A stretch of 64,000 bases of DNA from positions 147,037-211,036 of the forward strand of contig NZ_JBNAFU010000008.1 of assembly GCF_049800835.1 (NCBI RefSeq). The letters are read 5' to 3'. The stretch comes from Dinoroseobacter sp049800835. GTDB taxonomy: Bacteria; Pseudomonadota; Alphaproteobacteria; Rhodobacterales; Rhodobacteraceae. The position numbers and the translations under genes were made by a program. Shown piece after piece: positions 52,581 through 61,400 of the stretch (the stretch's first letter is position 1; the number at the start of each line of letters is the position of its first letter). The notes below the pieces were generated by a model. That model made no database searches. It was given only the letters and a program-made list of their open reading frames with translations, and was not told the origin of the DNA.

Positions 52581-53353
52581 GTGCAATTCTGGAAACCCGG
52601 GGCCTGACCAAGACGTTCGGCGGAATCATCGCGGTAGACGACGTGTCTTTTGCACTGCAAAAAGGCGAACTGCTGGCGTTGATTGGCCCCAACGGCGCGG
52701 GCAAATCGACATGTTTCAACATGTTGATGGGGCAACTGCCCCCCACCTCCGGAGAGGTGTTTCTGGACGGAGAAAAGATCAACGGCCTTGGCCCCCGCCA
52801 GATCTGGCGGCGCGGTGTCGGTCGAACCTTTCAGATTACCGCCACCTATGCCTCGATGACCGTGGTGGAGAATGTGCAAATGGCGCTCCTGTCCCATAAC
52901 GGCGAGATCTTTCGCATATTGCCCTTTGCGCACCGTATGCACCGTGACCGGGCCTTGGCGCTGCTCGATATGGTCGGGATGGCGGCGCAGGCTGACCGGC
53001 ACTGTGCTGTGCTGGCATATGGCGATTTGAAAAGGATGGAACTTGCGATTGCGCTGGCGCATGAACCCAAGCTCTTGCTGATGGACGAACCCACTGCGGG
53101 AATGGCCCCGCGTGAACGGGTGGCCCTGATGGAACTGACCGCGCGCATCGTGGAGGAGCAGGGCGTGAGCGTCCTGTTTACCGAGCATGATATGGACGTC
53201 GTGTTTGCCCATGCCCATCGCATCATGGTCCTGAACCGCGGCGCGCTGATTGCCGAAGGCAATGCGGGCGAAATCCGCGCCAATCCGCTTGTTCAGGAAG
53301 TCTATCTGGGTGGCGGTACTGTTTTCGGTGCAGCGGAGATGACCGATGCTTGA
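52577..53353 (+). CDS. LivG-type ABC transporter ATP-binding protein
   Basis: A 258-residue ATPase. Walker A is GPNGAGKSTCFNM (about residues 37-49). The signature LAYGDLKRMELAIAL and Walker B LLLMDEPTAGMAPRER are characteristic of LivG proteins, including the Y in place of S in the signature. VLFTEHDMDVVFAHA holds the H-loop. It starts four bases inside the permease stop and ends eight bases inside the next ATPase gene. Partner of LivF-like product in the heterodimeric motor. Confidence 0.93.
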   Translation: MSAILETRGLTKTFGGIIAVDDVSFALQKGELLALIGPNGAGKSTCFNMLMGQLPPTSGEVFLDGEKINGLGPRQIWRRGVGRTFQITATYASMTVVENVQMALLSHNGEIFRILPFAHRMHRDRALALLDMVGMAAQADRHCAVLAYGDLKRMELAIALAHEPKLLLMDEPTAGMAPRERVALMELTARIVEEQGVSVLFTEHDMDVVFAHAHRIMVLNRGALIAEGNAGEIRANPLVQEVYLGGGTVFGAAEMTDA

Positions 53354-54047
53354 GGTTGCGGGCGTCAATTCCTTTTACGGCAAGGCGCATGTGCTGCGCG
53401 ATCTGAGTTTCGAAGCGCCGCGCGGTCACGTCGTGGCACTGTTGGGGCGCAACGGCGCAGGCAAATCCACGACGATGAAATCGATCATGCAGCTTGTGCG
53501 ACCTGCCTCCGGTCGGATCGTGTTTCAGGATACCGAGATCATCGGCCTGCCGGCGCATAAAGTCGCGAAAATGGGTCTGGGCTATGTGCCGGAAGATCGC
53601 CGTGTCTTTACTGACCTGACGGTCAGCGAGAACCTGCTCGTCGGTCGACAGCCCCCGCGGGACGGCGCGCCGACATGGACCGAGGAGATGCTGTTCGACC
53701 TGTTCCCGAACCTTGCCGAACGGCGCAACAACCGTGGCAAAGCCCTATCGGGGGGGGAACAACAGATGCTGACGATCGCGCGCACCTTGATGGGGAACCC
53801 GTCCTTCATCCTGCTCGACGAGCCGTCCGAGGGCGTGGCCCCGGTTATTGTTGAACAGATGGTCAAGGTGATCGCGCAACTCAAATCCGAAGGTCTGACC
53901 GTGCTGTTGTCCGAACAGAACCTGCATTTCGCCCAGGCGGTCGCCGATCTGGTCGTGATCATCGAAAGCGGTGTTCAAGTCTACCATGGCACATTGGCGG
54001 ACCTCAAAGCGCACCCCGAGATCCGCGATACCTACCTCGCGGCCTGA
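53346..54047 (+). CDS. LivF-type ABC transporter ATP-binding protein
   Basis: A 233-residue ATPase. Walker A is GRNGAGKSTTMKS (about residues 34-46), signature ALSGGEQQMLTIARTL, Walker B FILLDEPSEGVAPVI. LGYVPEDRRVFTDLTVSENLLVG is the Q-loop region usual in LivF. The first ATG at 53346 overlaps the upstream gene by eight bases. It closes the uptake operon that begins at 49416 and is followed by a perfect seven-base hairpin. Confidence 0.93.
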   Translation: MLEVAGVNSFYGKAHVLRDLSFEAPRGHVVALLGRNGAGKSTTMKSIMQLVRPASGRIVFQDTEIIGLPAHKVAKMGLGYVPEDRRVFTDLTVSENLLVGRQPPRDGAPTWTEEMLFDLFPNLAERRNNRGKALSGGEQQMLTIARTLMGNPSFILLDEPSEGVAPVIVEQMVKVIAQLKSEGLTVLLSEQNLHFAQAVADLVVIIESGVQVYHGTLADLKAHPEIRDTYLAA

Positions 54048-54051
54048 GCGC

Positions 54052-54072
54052 CTTGGCACCCGCGCTGCCAAG
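54052..54072 (+). terminator. Hairpin behind the LivF-type gene
   Basis: CTTGGCA at 54052-54058 pairs perfectly with TGCCAAG at 54066-54072 around a seven-base loop, beginning five bases past the stop codon. The following sequence is A-rich rather than T-rich, so it is at best a weak intrinsic terminator on the plus strand. Confidence 0.45.
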
Positions 54073-54156
54073 AATACAAAAATTGACGTGATCCCAAGAG
54101 TTTGAAACACTCGGTCCACTTGAAGAGCATTTCAAAGACTTTTTGGAGGACTGGAT

Positions 54157-54831
54157 TTGGCCACGGTTTATGAACTCGGACGGCTTTCAGAAGCCGTTTA
54201 CGACGACGCCCCCTTGGTGTCGGGTTGGCAAACGGGCAAGGTCCTGAAGTCCAGTACGATAGGGTCACTTCAGGCGGCCCTGTTCACCAAGGGCACGGAA
54301 AAAGTGGTCGCCTTCAAGGGAACCTCCGAGGCCATGGATGTCGTGGCCGACCTGAAAATCGGGACGGGCTGGAACTCCACGTATTTTTCCGAAGCCGAAC
54401 AGTTCTGCGCCAACTACGCAAACAGCGGCAACGTCCTCGTGACCGGGCACTCCTTGGGCGGTGCAATCGCGCAGATCGTCGGAAACCGGCGCCGCTTGCC
54501 GTTTTGTTCGTTCAACGCGCCTGGTGTCGCCGTGATTGCGTCGGCGAACCTGTCGACGGCGACCCCACACATGTCAGCCGTTCGCGTCGCGGGGGGACTC
54601 TTGAGCGTTCTCCGTCATCCGCAACAGGCATTGCGGGACATGCGGTCCGCGTTCTACGTGGTGGAGGGCGTGAATTTTCGCTTGTCGGGCGACGTTGTAA
54701 GCCAGATCGGGCTCCATTACGGGCCAATCATCACCTTACAGGGGTCCGGACTGAACCAGCACGGCATATCGTTGATGAACGAGGTGCTCCGCGCGCGTGG
54801 CTACGACCAGATTCCATTCGCATCCCCGTAG
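54157..54831 (+). CDS. Lipase-like alpha/beta hydrolase (class 3 lipase type)
   Basis: A 224-residue hydrolase with the nucleophile elbow VTGHSLGGAIAQIV (serine near residue 107) and an upstream VVAFKGTSEAMDVVADL that matches the oxyanion-side G-T/R motif of class 3 lipases. Candidate acid and histidine partners are less clear; LHYGPIITLQGSGLNQHGISLM near the C-terminus supplies a histidine. No signal peptide is seen. The start is a TTG at 54157, supported by a perfect GGAGGA six bases upstream; no ATG fits. Single gene, not coupled to the transporter upstream. Substrate unknown. Confidence 0.78.
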   Translation: MATVYELGRLSEAVYDDAPLVSGWQTGKVLKSSTIGSLQAALFTKGTEKVVAFKGTSEAMDVVADLKIGTGWNSTYFSEAEQFCANYANSGNVLVTGHSLGGAIAQIVGNRRRLPFCSFNAPGVAVIASANLSTATPHMSAVRVAGGLLSVLRHPQQALRDMRSAFYVVEGVNFRLSGDVVSQIGLHYGPIITLQGSGLNQHGISLMNEVLRARGYDQIPFASP

Positions 54832-54836
54832 GTTTG

Positions 54837-55082
54837 TCAGCCCGACTGCGCGCGCCGGGTCTCGATGCGTCGCAAGGTCAGGTGCGGCGATCCGTTCTTT
54901 TTCTGGGCAAGGTGCTCCGAGGCCCGACCGAACACGCGGGCTGTCTGCTCAAGATCGGTCTTCGTCAGCGCCCGTGACGGGGAGAGGTTCCCCGGAGACC
55001 TGAAAACACCCTGCGACCGGAGGGTCGAAGTCCTAACCGTGGTCTCTTGTGGGTCGCGATGGCGGCCGCGCGGTGCACCCAA
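54837..55082 (-). CDS. Small unidentified ORF, possible gene remnant
   Basis: An open frame of up to 81 codons on the minus strand ending six bases from the lipase stop. The last ~50 codons, reading about ALTKTDLEQTARVFGRASEHL and then a basic tail, have mostly G or C in third positions like real genes here. The N-terminal part is less convincing and the true start is unclear; no good Shine-Dalgarno was seen. I do not recognise the family. It may be a small basic protein, or the surviving 3' end of a broken gene. Confidence 0.3.
   Translation of the reverse strand: MGAPRGRHRDPQETTVRTSTLRSQGVFRSPGNLSPSRALTKTDLEQTARVFGRASEHLAQKKNGSPHLTLRRIETRRAQSG
54979..55046. other. Candidate structured RNA element
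   Basis: GGGGA (54979-54983) pairs with TCCCC (54989-54993). Next to it GAGACC (54995-55000) pairs with GGTCTC (55041-55046), enclosing a hairpin of CGACC (55014-55018) and GGTCG (55023-55027) with a GGAG loop. The nested, compensating arms suggest a folded RNA, on either strand, but the element also overlaps the doubtful ORF. Confidence 0.3.
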
Positions 55083-55190
55083 TTTCCGTCATCTCCCGAA
55101 TGGCCAGGTTCACGGCAACACGCCGTCGGGAACAACAATCGCCTGAGAAACACAGCCGATGCAAACAGCAGACGCTATCGGCCGCGCGGG

Positions 55191-56069
55191 CTATCCGAGG
55201 GCGACAACATCCACCGACTGCGTGTTGGTCTGGTCGCCCGAGGATCGCAAGTGCCCGATCACGGGGGACGCGTCGGCGTAATCGCGCCCATAGCCCACCA
55301 CGATGTGATCTGTGCCGGCAATCGTGGCATTCGTCGGGTCGTACTCCAGCCATCCGTGCTCTGCCCCGCACCACGCCTTGACCCAGGCATGCATGGCATC
55401 GGCCCCTTCGAGACGGACGCCACCCTCCGGCGGGAGGGTCCGCAGGTAGCCGCTGACATACCCGGCAGGAATACCGAGGGATCGCAGCGCGAGGATCATG
55501 ATATGGCTGAAATCCTGACACACGCCGCGCCTGAGCCGAAACGCCTCCGGCGCATCTGTATCCACGGTCGTGGCTTCGGGGTCGAAACTCATCGCGTCGT
55601 GCAAAGCCTGCCCCAACCGGATTACATGGCCTGCGGAACTGTCCCCCGCCTGCAAGATACCTTGGGCGAAATGCGCAATCTCAGAGTTGGGCGACAAGCG
55701 CGGCGAAGGGCCCAGAAAATGCAGGGGCGAGCCGGGCTCCAGGCCTTGATACGCCTCCCATTGCTGGCGCAGTTGCGCAAGATCGGGGGACAGGTCCAGC
55801 CAGTCTGTCCGCGTCGACAGCTCAACCCGGCTGGTCATCCGGATCGTCATCTGGTCGTGCGGGTCGCCATGCGAGACGGTGGTCGTCGCATTGCCGAAAA
55901 AATCCATCCCGGCGCTGCGTTCGTCCGGGGTTGGGGATACCTCTATCAGGTGGGCAGTGACGCTCTGGCGCCCGGGGATCGACCGGGGCAACACGCGTAT
56001 CAAGTGGCGACTGCTTCCGGCCGGTTGCGCATAGTGGTGTGAGATGCTGAGACGAATGTCATACTTCAT
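55191..56069 (-). CDS. Transglutaminase-like family protein
   Basis: A 292-residue protein of the bacterial transglutaminase/protease-like family. The catalytic triad is readable: cysteine in RRGVCQDFSHIMILALRSLG, histidine in ADAMHAWVKAW and aspartate in WLEYDPTNATIAG. The N-terminus IRLSISHHYAQPAGSSRHLIRVLP is the beta-sandwich (Bact_transglu_N) lead that always precedes the domain. No signal peptide, so it is cytoplasmic. It ends a three-gene operon, three bases past the ATP-grasp gene. The trio is thought to modify or trim peptides, with unknown substrate. Confidence 0.9.
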   Translation of the reverse strand: MKYDIRLSISHHYAQPAGSSRHLIRVLPRSIPGRQSVTAHLIEVSPTPDERSAGMDFFGNATTTVSHGDPHDQMTIRMTSRVELSTRTDWLDLSPDLAQLRQQWEAYQGLEPGSPLHFLGPSPRLSPNSEIAHFAQGILQAGDSSAGHVIRLGQALHDAMSFDPEATTVDTDAPEAFRLRRGVCQDFSHIMILALRSLGIPAGYVSGYLRTLPPEGGVRLEGADAMHAWVKAWCGAEHGWLEYDPTNATIAGTDHIVVGYGRDYADASPVIGHLRSSGDQTNTQSVDVVALG

Positions 56070-56072
56070 GGG

Positions 56073-58490
56073 CTAGACCAGATGCCCTTCGCTCAACGCG
56101 GTCGAGATGTTCCAGATGTCCTCGCGCAGCTTCATCAGCCCATCGGGTGTGATCTCGGAGGCGGTGCTGGCCGCGAGGCGCGTCTCCACCATGAGGGCGC
56201 GGCGGGCGGCGTCGCTGAGAATATGGCGCGGCCCGGTTTTGGGCAGGTCGTCGATATGGTTTTTGGCGCGCGAGACATGATAGCGAACCGAACGCGGGTT
56301 CTGGGTATCAAGGCACAGCAGGTCCGTGACGGATGGGCCATGGGCCCAGATTGAAAACCGGGTGCGATACGCACCGACGCTGTCTCCGATCTCCAATGCG
56401 AGATCGAGTGCGCCGTCGGGTGCCTTCGGTGCCGTAAGCGCAGACAGGATCGCGCACATGTTCGCGGACCGCTCAAGCGATAGCCCGAGGCTGAGAAAGC
56501 GCCAGCCATCGGTACGATACATGTTTTCGTGCACTAGCCCTGCAAATCCGGTGACCTGCCGCAGAAGCGCGCTGATTTCGATCGCGATCTCATCGGGTTG
56601 AATAACCCTGCTGTCGAGTTCCTGTGAGTTTGCGACCAGCGCCCGCATGGCCATCATCCCGTCCGGAGAGAACCGGTCGCTGATCCGGGAAGCCGATTGC
56701 AGCCCCAGCTTCAACGGCGCGTTGAAGGTTTCGGCCATGGCATTGGCGTCGGGGTCCGCATCATTCATCAGTAGCGCGCGGACATAGGTGAGCGAGGGAT
56801 CTTCGTGGCTCGCGCCGTCCGATATACGCGCATGGTAGGCCCGAAAGAGCCGCATGAAATGCTCTGCCCGTTCGACGTAGCGGCCAAGCCAGAAAAGGTT
56901 GTCCGCAGCCCGGCTGGGCAGCGTCGGATCGGCCAGCCGCGATGCGCTGATTTTGACGCTGTCTGACAGCAGCGTATGCTTGTTCACCGACGTGTCGCTG
57001 ACGACCCAGACATCGGCAACCTTGCCGCCGCGTTGCATGGTCAGGGCCTTGGCGTCCTCGCCTGCGCTGATGCGGGCGTAGCCGCCGGGCATCACATCCC
57101 ACCCATTGCCGTTTCGGCACAGGAACACCCGGACACACATCGGGCGTGCCACGAGGGTGCCGTTCTCGAAAGCCGGGGTGGTGGACAGGGTCACGGCTTC
57201 TTGCCCAACAAGGTCGCGGCCCGCGTCCCGCAGCAGTTCCTGCATGCGCTGTGCGCCGGGGCCGTCGAAATCGCTGCCAAGCACGGTTGTCCCCAGATCC
57301 GCCATCAACGGTGTCGTCGAAAACGCAGACCCCACCATCATGCTGTCGCGGTGGGCGAGCACGTGGTCGCGCTGGCTGTCCTGTCCGCACCACCACGTCG
57401 CAATGTTCGGCATGGATAGATCGCGCCCCAGCCGTCCTCTGGCGATCTTGGGGAAGAACGCCATCAGGGCGCGGGTTTCCAGCACACCGGCACCAAGCGC
57501 ATTCACGGTTTTCAGCGATCGCGCCCGCAACGCCTCCAGCAGGCCCGGGGTGCCCAGCATCGAACTCGCGTCCAGTTCCAGCGGGTCGCACATGGCGCTC
57601 GGGACCCGGTTCCACAGCAGGCTCAGCGGTTTCAGTCCGGCCACCGTTCGCACCATTGCCTTGCCGTTTGAAACGATAAGGTCTTCGCCCTCGACCAGCA
57701 GCAGGCCGAGATACCGGGCAATGTATGCATGCTCGGCATAGTGTTGGTTCATCGGTCCGGGCGACAGCAGGGCGATCGCCCCATCGGCGCGCCCCTTGAG
57801 ATTGAAGAGGTTCTGCTGAAAAGACCGAAAGAACCCCGCAAGCCGGTGCACATTCGCACCCTTGAAGAAGTTCGGGAATACGCGGCTCATCGCGATGCGG
57901 TTCTCGATCGCGAACCCGGCGGTGGAGGGAGCCTCGATCAGGTCGCTGATCACCCACCACTTGCCATCCGGGCCGCGCCCGATCTCGAAAGACAGGAAAT
58001 TCAGGTAGTTCGTGCCTGGTGCACCTTGCCCGACGAGGGGCCGCAACCAGGCTGGGTTCTGGCTCAGCAGGGTGGCCGGTAGCTGCCGCGAGGCGACGAG
58101 CTCGTTGGCGCCGTAAAAGTCTTGGACAATGTGTTCCAGCAGGTCTGCGCGTTCGATCAGACCGGCGGAAATGCTGGTCCATTCAGCCTCGTCCAAGAAC
58201 ACCGGAACGTGGCTGAGGGGCCATTCCCGTTCGGTGGACAGGCTCTCGTCATACTGGCGGTAGAGCACCCCGGCATCCTGCAGGTAGCGATCCCCGCGTG
58301 CGAACCGCTTGGTCAGCTCCTCTGGGCTCAGCCGACCGAGATGATCAATGAACGGTTTCCAGACAGGCTTTACCGTCCCGTCCGGCGCCATCATCTCGTC
58401 GTTGACGCGTGCCTCTCCACTGCCCTGATTGGCATAAGCCCAGAGCATGTCACTCTGCGAATCCGAAAGGTCTCCGGGCGTCTGGGTCAT
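56073..58490 (-). CDS. Circularly permuted ATP-grasp / alpha-E fusion protein
   Basis: An 805-residue fusion. Residues about 60-490 are a circularly permuted ATP-grasp domain (DUF404/DUF407 type) with DLIEAPSTAGFAIENRIAMSRVFP, LSPGPMNQHYAEHAYIARYLGLLLVEGEDL and NALGAGVLETRALMAFFPKIAR. Residues about 510-800 are an alpha-E (DUF403) domain starting with SRAADNLFWLGRYVERAEHFMRLFRAYH. In many genomes these are two genes; here they are joined. ATP-grasp enzymes form amide bonds from acyl-phosphates, so peptide ligation is expected. It overlaps the DUF2126 gene by four bases. Confidence 0.92.
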   Translation of the reverse strand: MTQTPGDLSDSQSDMLWAYANQGSGEARVNDEMMAPDGTVKPVWKPFIDHLGRLSPEELTKRFARGDRYLQDAGVLYRQYDESLSTEREWPLSHVPVFLDEAEWTSISAGLIERADLLEHIVQDFYGANELVASRQLPATLLSQNPAWLRPLVGQGAPGTNYLNFLSFEIGRGPDGKWWVISDLIEAPSTAGFAIENRIAMSRVFPNFFKGANVHRLAGFFRSFQQNLFNLKGRADGAIALLSPGPMNQHYAEHAYIARYLGLLLVEGEDLIVSNGKAMVRTVAGLKPLSLLWNRVPSAMCDPLELDASSMLGTPGLLEALRARSLKTVNALGAGVLETRALMAFFPKIARGRLGRDLSMPNIATWWCGQDSQRDHVLAHRDSMMVGSAFSTTPLMADLGTTVLGSDFDGPGAQRMQELLRDAGRDLVGQEAVTLSTTPAFENGTLVARPMCVRVFLCRNGNGWDVMPGGYARISAGEDAKALTMQRGGKVADVWVVSDTSVNKHTLLSDSVKISASRLADPTLPSRAADNLFWLGRYVERAEHFMRLFRAYHARISDGASHEDPSLTYVRALLMNDADPDANAMAETFNAPLKLGLQSASRISDRFSPDGMMAMRALVANSQELDSRVIQPDEIAIEISALLRQVTGFAGLVHENMYRTDGWRFLSLGLSLERSANMCAILSALTAPKAPDGALDLALEIGDSVGAYRTRFSIWAHGPSVTDLLCLDTQNPRSVRYHVSRAKNHIDDLPKTGPRHILSDAARRALMVETRLAASTASEITPDGLMKLREDIWNISTALSEGHLV

Positions 58491-61400
58491 GTCAGTCCGG
58501 GCCTCCGCCGCAGATCGAGGGTCATGGGAAACTCGCGGTGCGGTTGTTCGCGGACGGGCACGAAGTCACTCGGGGTATGGCCCATCGCCTCGAACCGGCT
58601 CAGGCGGCGGGCTTCGGCCTCGTTGCCATTGACAGGGAAGGTTTCGAAACTGCGCCCGCCCGGATGCGCGACGTGATATCGGCACCCGCCGAGCGACCGT
58701 TCGGTCCAGGTGTCGTAGATGTCGAAAGTCAGCGGCGCGTCTACCTCCAGAACCGGATGCAGGGACAGAGCCGGTTTCCACGCCTTGTAGCGTACGCCGC
58801 CAACATGCACGCCATTCTTCGCCGTTGCGGTCAGCGGCACGGCGCGGGTGTTGGCCGTAACGATATAGCGGTCCGGGCTGGGTGCTGTCAGCGTGACCTG
58901 CAACCGCTCGGAAGAGCTGTCGGTGTAGCGCACGGTGCCGCCGATGGCCCCGGTTTCACCCAGCACATGCCAAGGCTCCAGAGCCTGGCGCAGTTCCAGA
59001 TGGACCCCCTCATACTCGACCTCCCCGCAGAAAGGGAACCGGAATTCGGACTGTGCCTTGAACCAGTCGGGATCAAGGCTGAGGTCATGGGCGCGCAGAT
59101 CAGCGAGCACATCCTGAAAGTCTTCCCATACGAATGCGGGCAACATGAAGCGATCGTGGAGTGTTGTGCCCCAGCGGATCAACGTGCCACTGATCGGGTT
59201 CTCCCAACATCGCAGGATGATCGCACGTAAAAGCACCTGTTGGGCGAGGCTCATGCGGGGGTTTGGGGGCATCTCGAACCCGCGGAATTCCACGAGCCCC
59301 AACCGCCCTGTCGGACCATCGGGGGAGAAAAGCTTGTCTATGCAGATCTCTGTCCGGTGGGTGTTGCCGGTCACGTCGATCAGTGCGTTGCGCAGCAGTC
59401 GGTCGGTCAGCCACGGCGGCGGCGGCGTGCCCTCGGTCGGCGGCCAGATCTGGTCCAGCGCAATCTCCAGCTCGTAAAGGGTGTCGTGGCGCGCCTCGTC
59501 AATTCTCGGGGCCTGACTGGTCGGGCCGACAAACGTGCCCGAAAAAAGGTAGGACAGGCTCGGGTGACGCTGCCAGAACAGAAGCAGGCTTTTCAGCAAG
59601 TCGGGACGCCGCAAAAACGGGCTGTCGTTCGGCGTCGCACCACCCACCACCACGTGGTTGCCGCCGCCGGTGCCGGTGTGGCGTCCATCGATCATGAACT
59701 TGTCCGCGCCAAGCCGGGTCTGGCGGGCTTCCTCGTAGATGATCTCGGTCGTGGCGACGCAGGCCTCCCAACTCGCAGCGGGGTGTATGTTCACCTCTAG
59801 CACGCCGGGGTCCGGGGCAACACGGATCACATCAACCCGTGGGTCGTGCGGCGGCGCGTACCCTTCGATCATCACCTTGTGACCGTTCTTGCGCGCGGCA
59901 GTCTCAACGGCCGCTATCAGTTCCAGATAATCCTCCAGCGTCTCCACCGGGGGAAGGAACACGCAAAGCCGTCCGTCGCGCGGCTCCACCGAAATGGCGG
60001 TGCGCACGCGGCCATCCAGATCGCCGAGGGTCTGTTCCACGACCTGTTGCCCCGCGCTGCTTTCGGTTCTGCTGGCCACTGGCAGTTCCTGTGCATCCGG
60101 GTCAGGTTCAGGGGCTTCTTCCATGTCTGGGAGCGGGTCACGCGCCACCGTAGGGTCCTGCGGGTACACGAACGGATAGTCGGTCTTGGGAATGTGTGGC
60201 AGCGCGCCGAGTGGCAGGCGATACCCTACGGGGCTGTCGCCTGAAACCAGAAAAACCTTGCCGCGCCGCAGGTTCCAAACTTCCGACATCCAGCCTTTGG
60301 CAGCGCGGGCTTGCCATCGCTGAACCGGCAGAACGTAGCCGGCCGCCGTGGTCAATCCGCGTTCGAACACTTTTGCGATCCGCGCGCGTTCCTCCGGGTC
60401 CTCCAGTTTGGAGTTCTCGGGTGTCACGTTTTCCGGCAGTCTGCCTTCCTTGACGATCCACTCTGCAGGGTCCTCATACGCAGGCAGAACGTTCTCTTCT
60501 GGCACGGCAAGGAAACGGGCGATGTGCCTGAGCAATGCCTCGGCTTCCGCCGGTCCGACGTCTTCTTGCGTGTCCTCCCGGGCCAGCAGGTCCGGATCGC
60601 GCCAGATCGGCTTGCCATCCTTGCGCCAGAACAGCGAAAACGTCCACCGCGGAAGGGTTTCGCCCGGGTACCATTTGCCTTGTCCGTAGTGCAGCAAGCC
60701 TCCGGTCGCGAAATTGCCGCGCAACCTGCGGATCAGCGTGTCGGCGAGCTGGCGCTTGGTGGGACCCACAGCATCGGAGTTCCATTCCGCGCTTTCGAAA
60801 TCGTCGATGGAGACGAACGTCGGTTCGCCCCCCATGGTCAGGCGCACATCGCCCGCCTCTAGCCGTGTATCGATTTTCCTCCCGAGCGCGTTCAGATCGT
60901 CCCACGCGGTCTCCGAAAACGGCTTGGTGATGCGCGGATGCTCTGCCGTGCGTGTCACGTGCATGTCGAATGCAAACTCGACATCCGCCGCACTGGCCAC
61001 ACCCGAGATCGGCGCGGCGTGGCGATAATCCGGCGTGGCGGCGAGGGGAATGTGGCTTTCCCCTGCCAGCAGGCCCGAGGTCGGGTCGAGCCCGATCCAG
61101 CCAGCGCCGGGCAGGTAGACTTCGACCCAGGCGTGCAGGTCGGTGAAATCATGATCCGTGCCTGTCGGCCCGTCGAGGGCTACCAGATCGGGTTTCAACT
61201 GGATCAGGTATCCGGAAACGAAACGCGCCGCGAGACCGAGATTGCGCAGCACCTGCACCAGCAGCCAGCTTGAATCCCGGCAGGATCCCGCCGCGCGACC
61301 AAGCGTTTGTTCGGCGGTTTGCACGCCGGGTTCCATGCGGATTTCGTAGGTGATCTGCTCGGCGAGCATGCTGTTGAGCATGACCAGAAAATCGACCGTC

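Larger units (their letters stand above)
54832..55190. other. 359-base gap with hairpins and a doubtful minus-strand ORF
   Basis: Between the lipase and transglutaminase stops lies a stretch without a clear gene. It holds a cluster of pairing segments around 54979-55046 and a minus-strand open frame of up to 81 codons ending at 54837. Both are listed separately. No tRNA or known riboswitch could be fitted. Confidence 0.5.

Noticed and set aside
55013..55040. tRNA-like look of the CGACC hairpin and following sequence
   Set aside because: The loop has four bases instead of seven, and no acceptor stem or T arm can be drawn around it.
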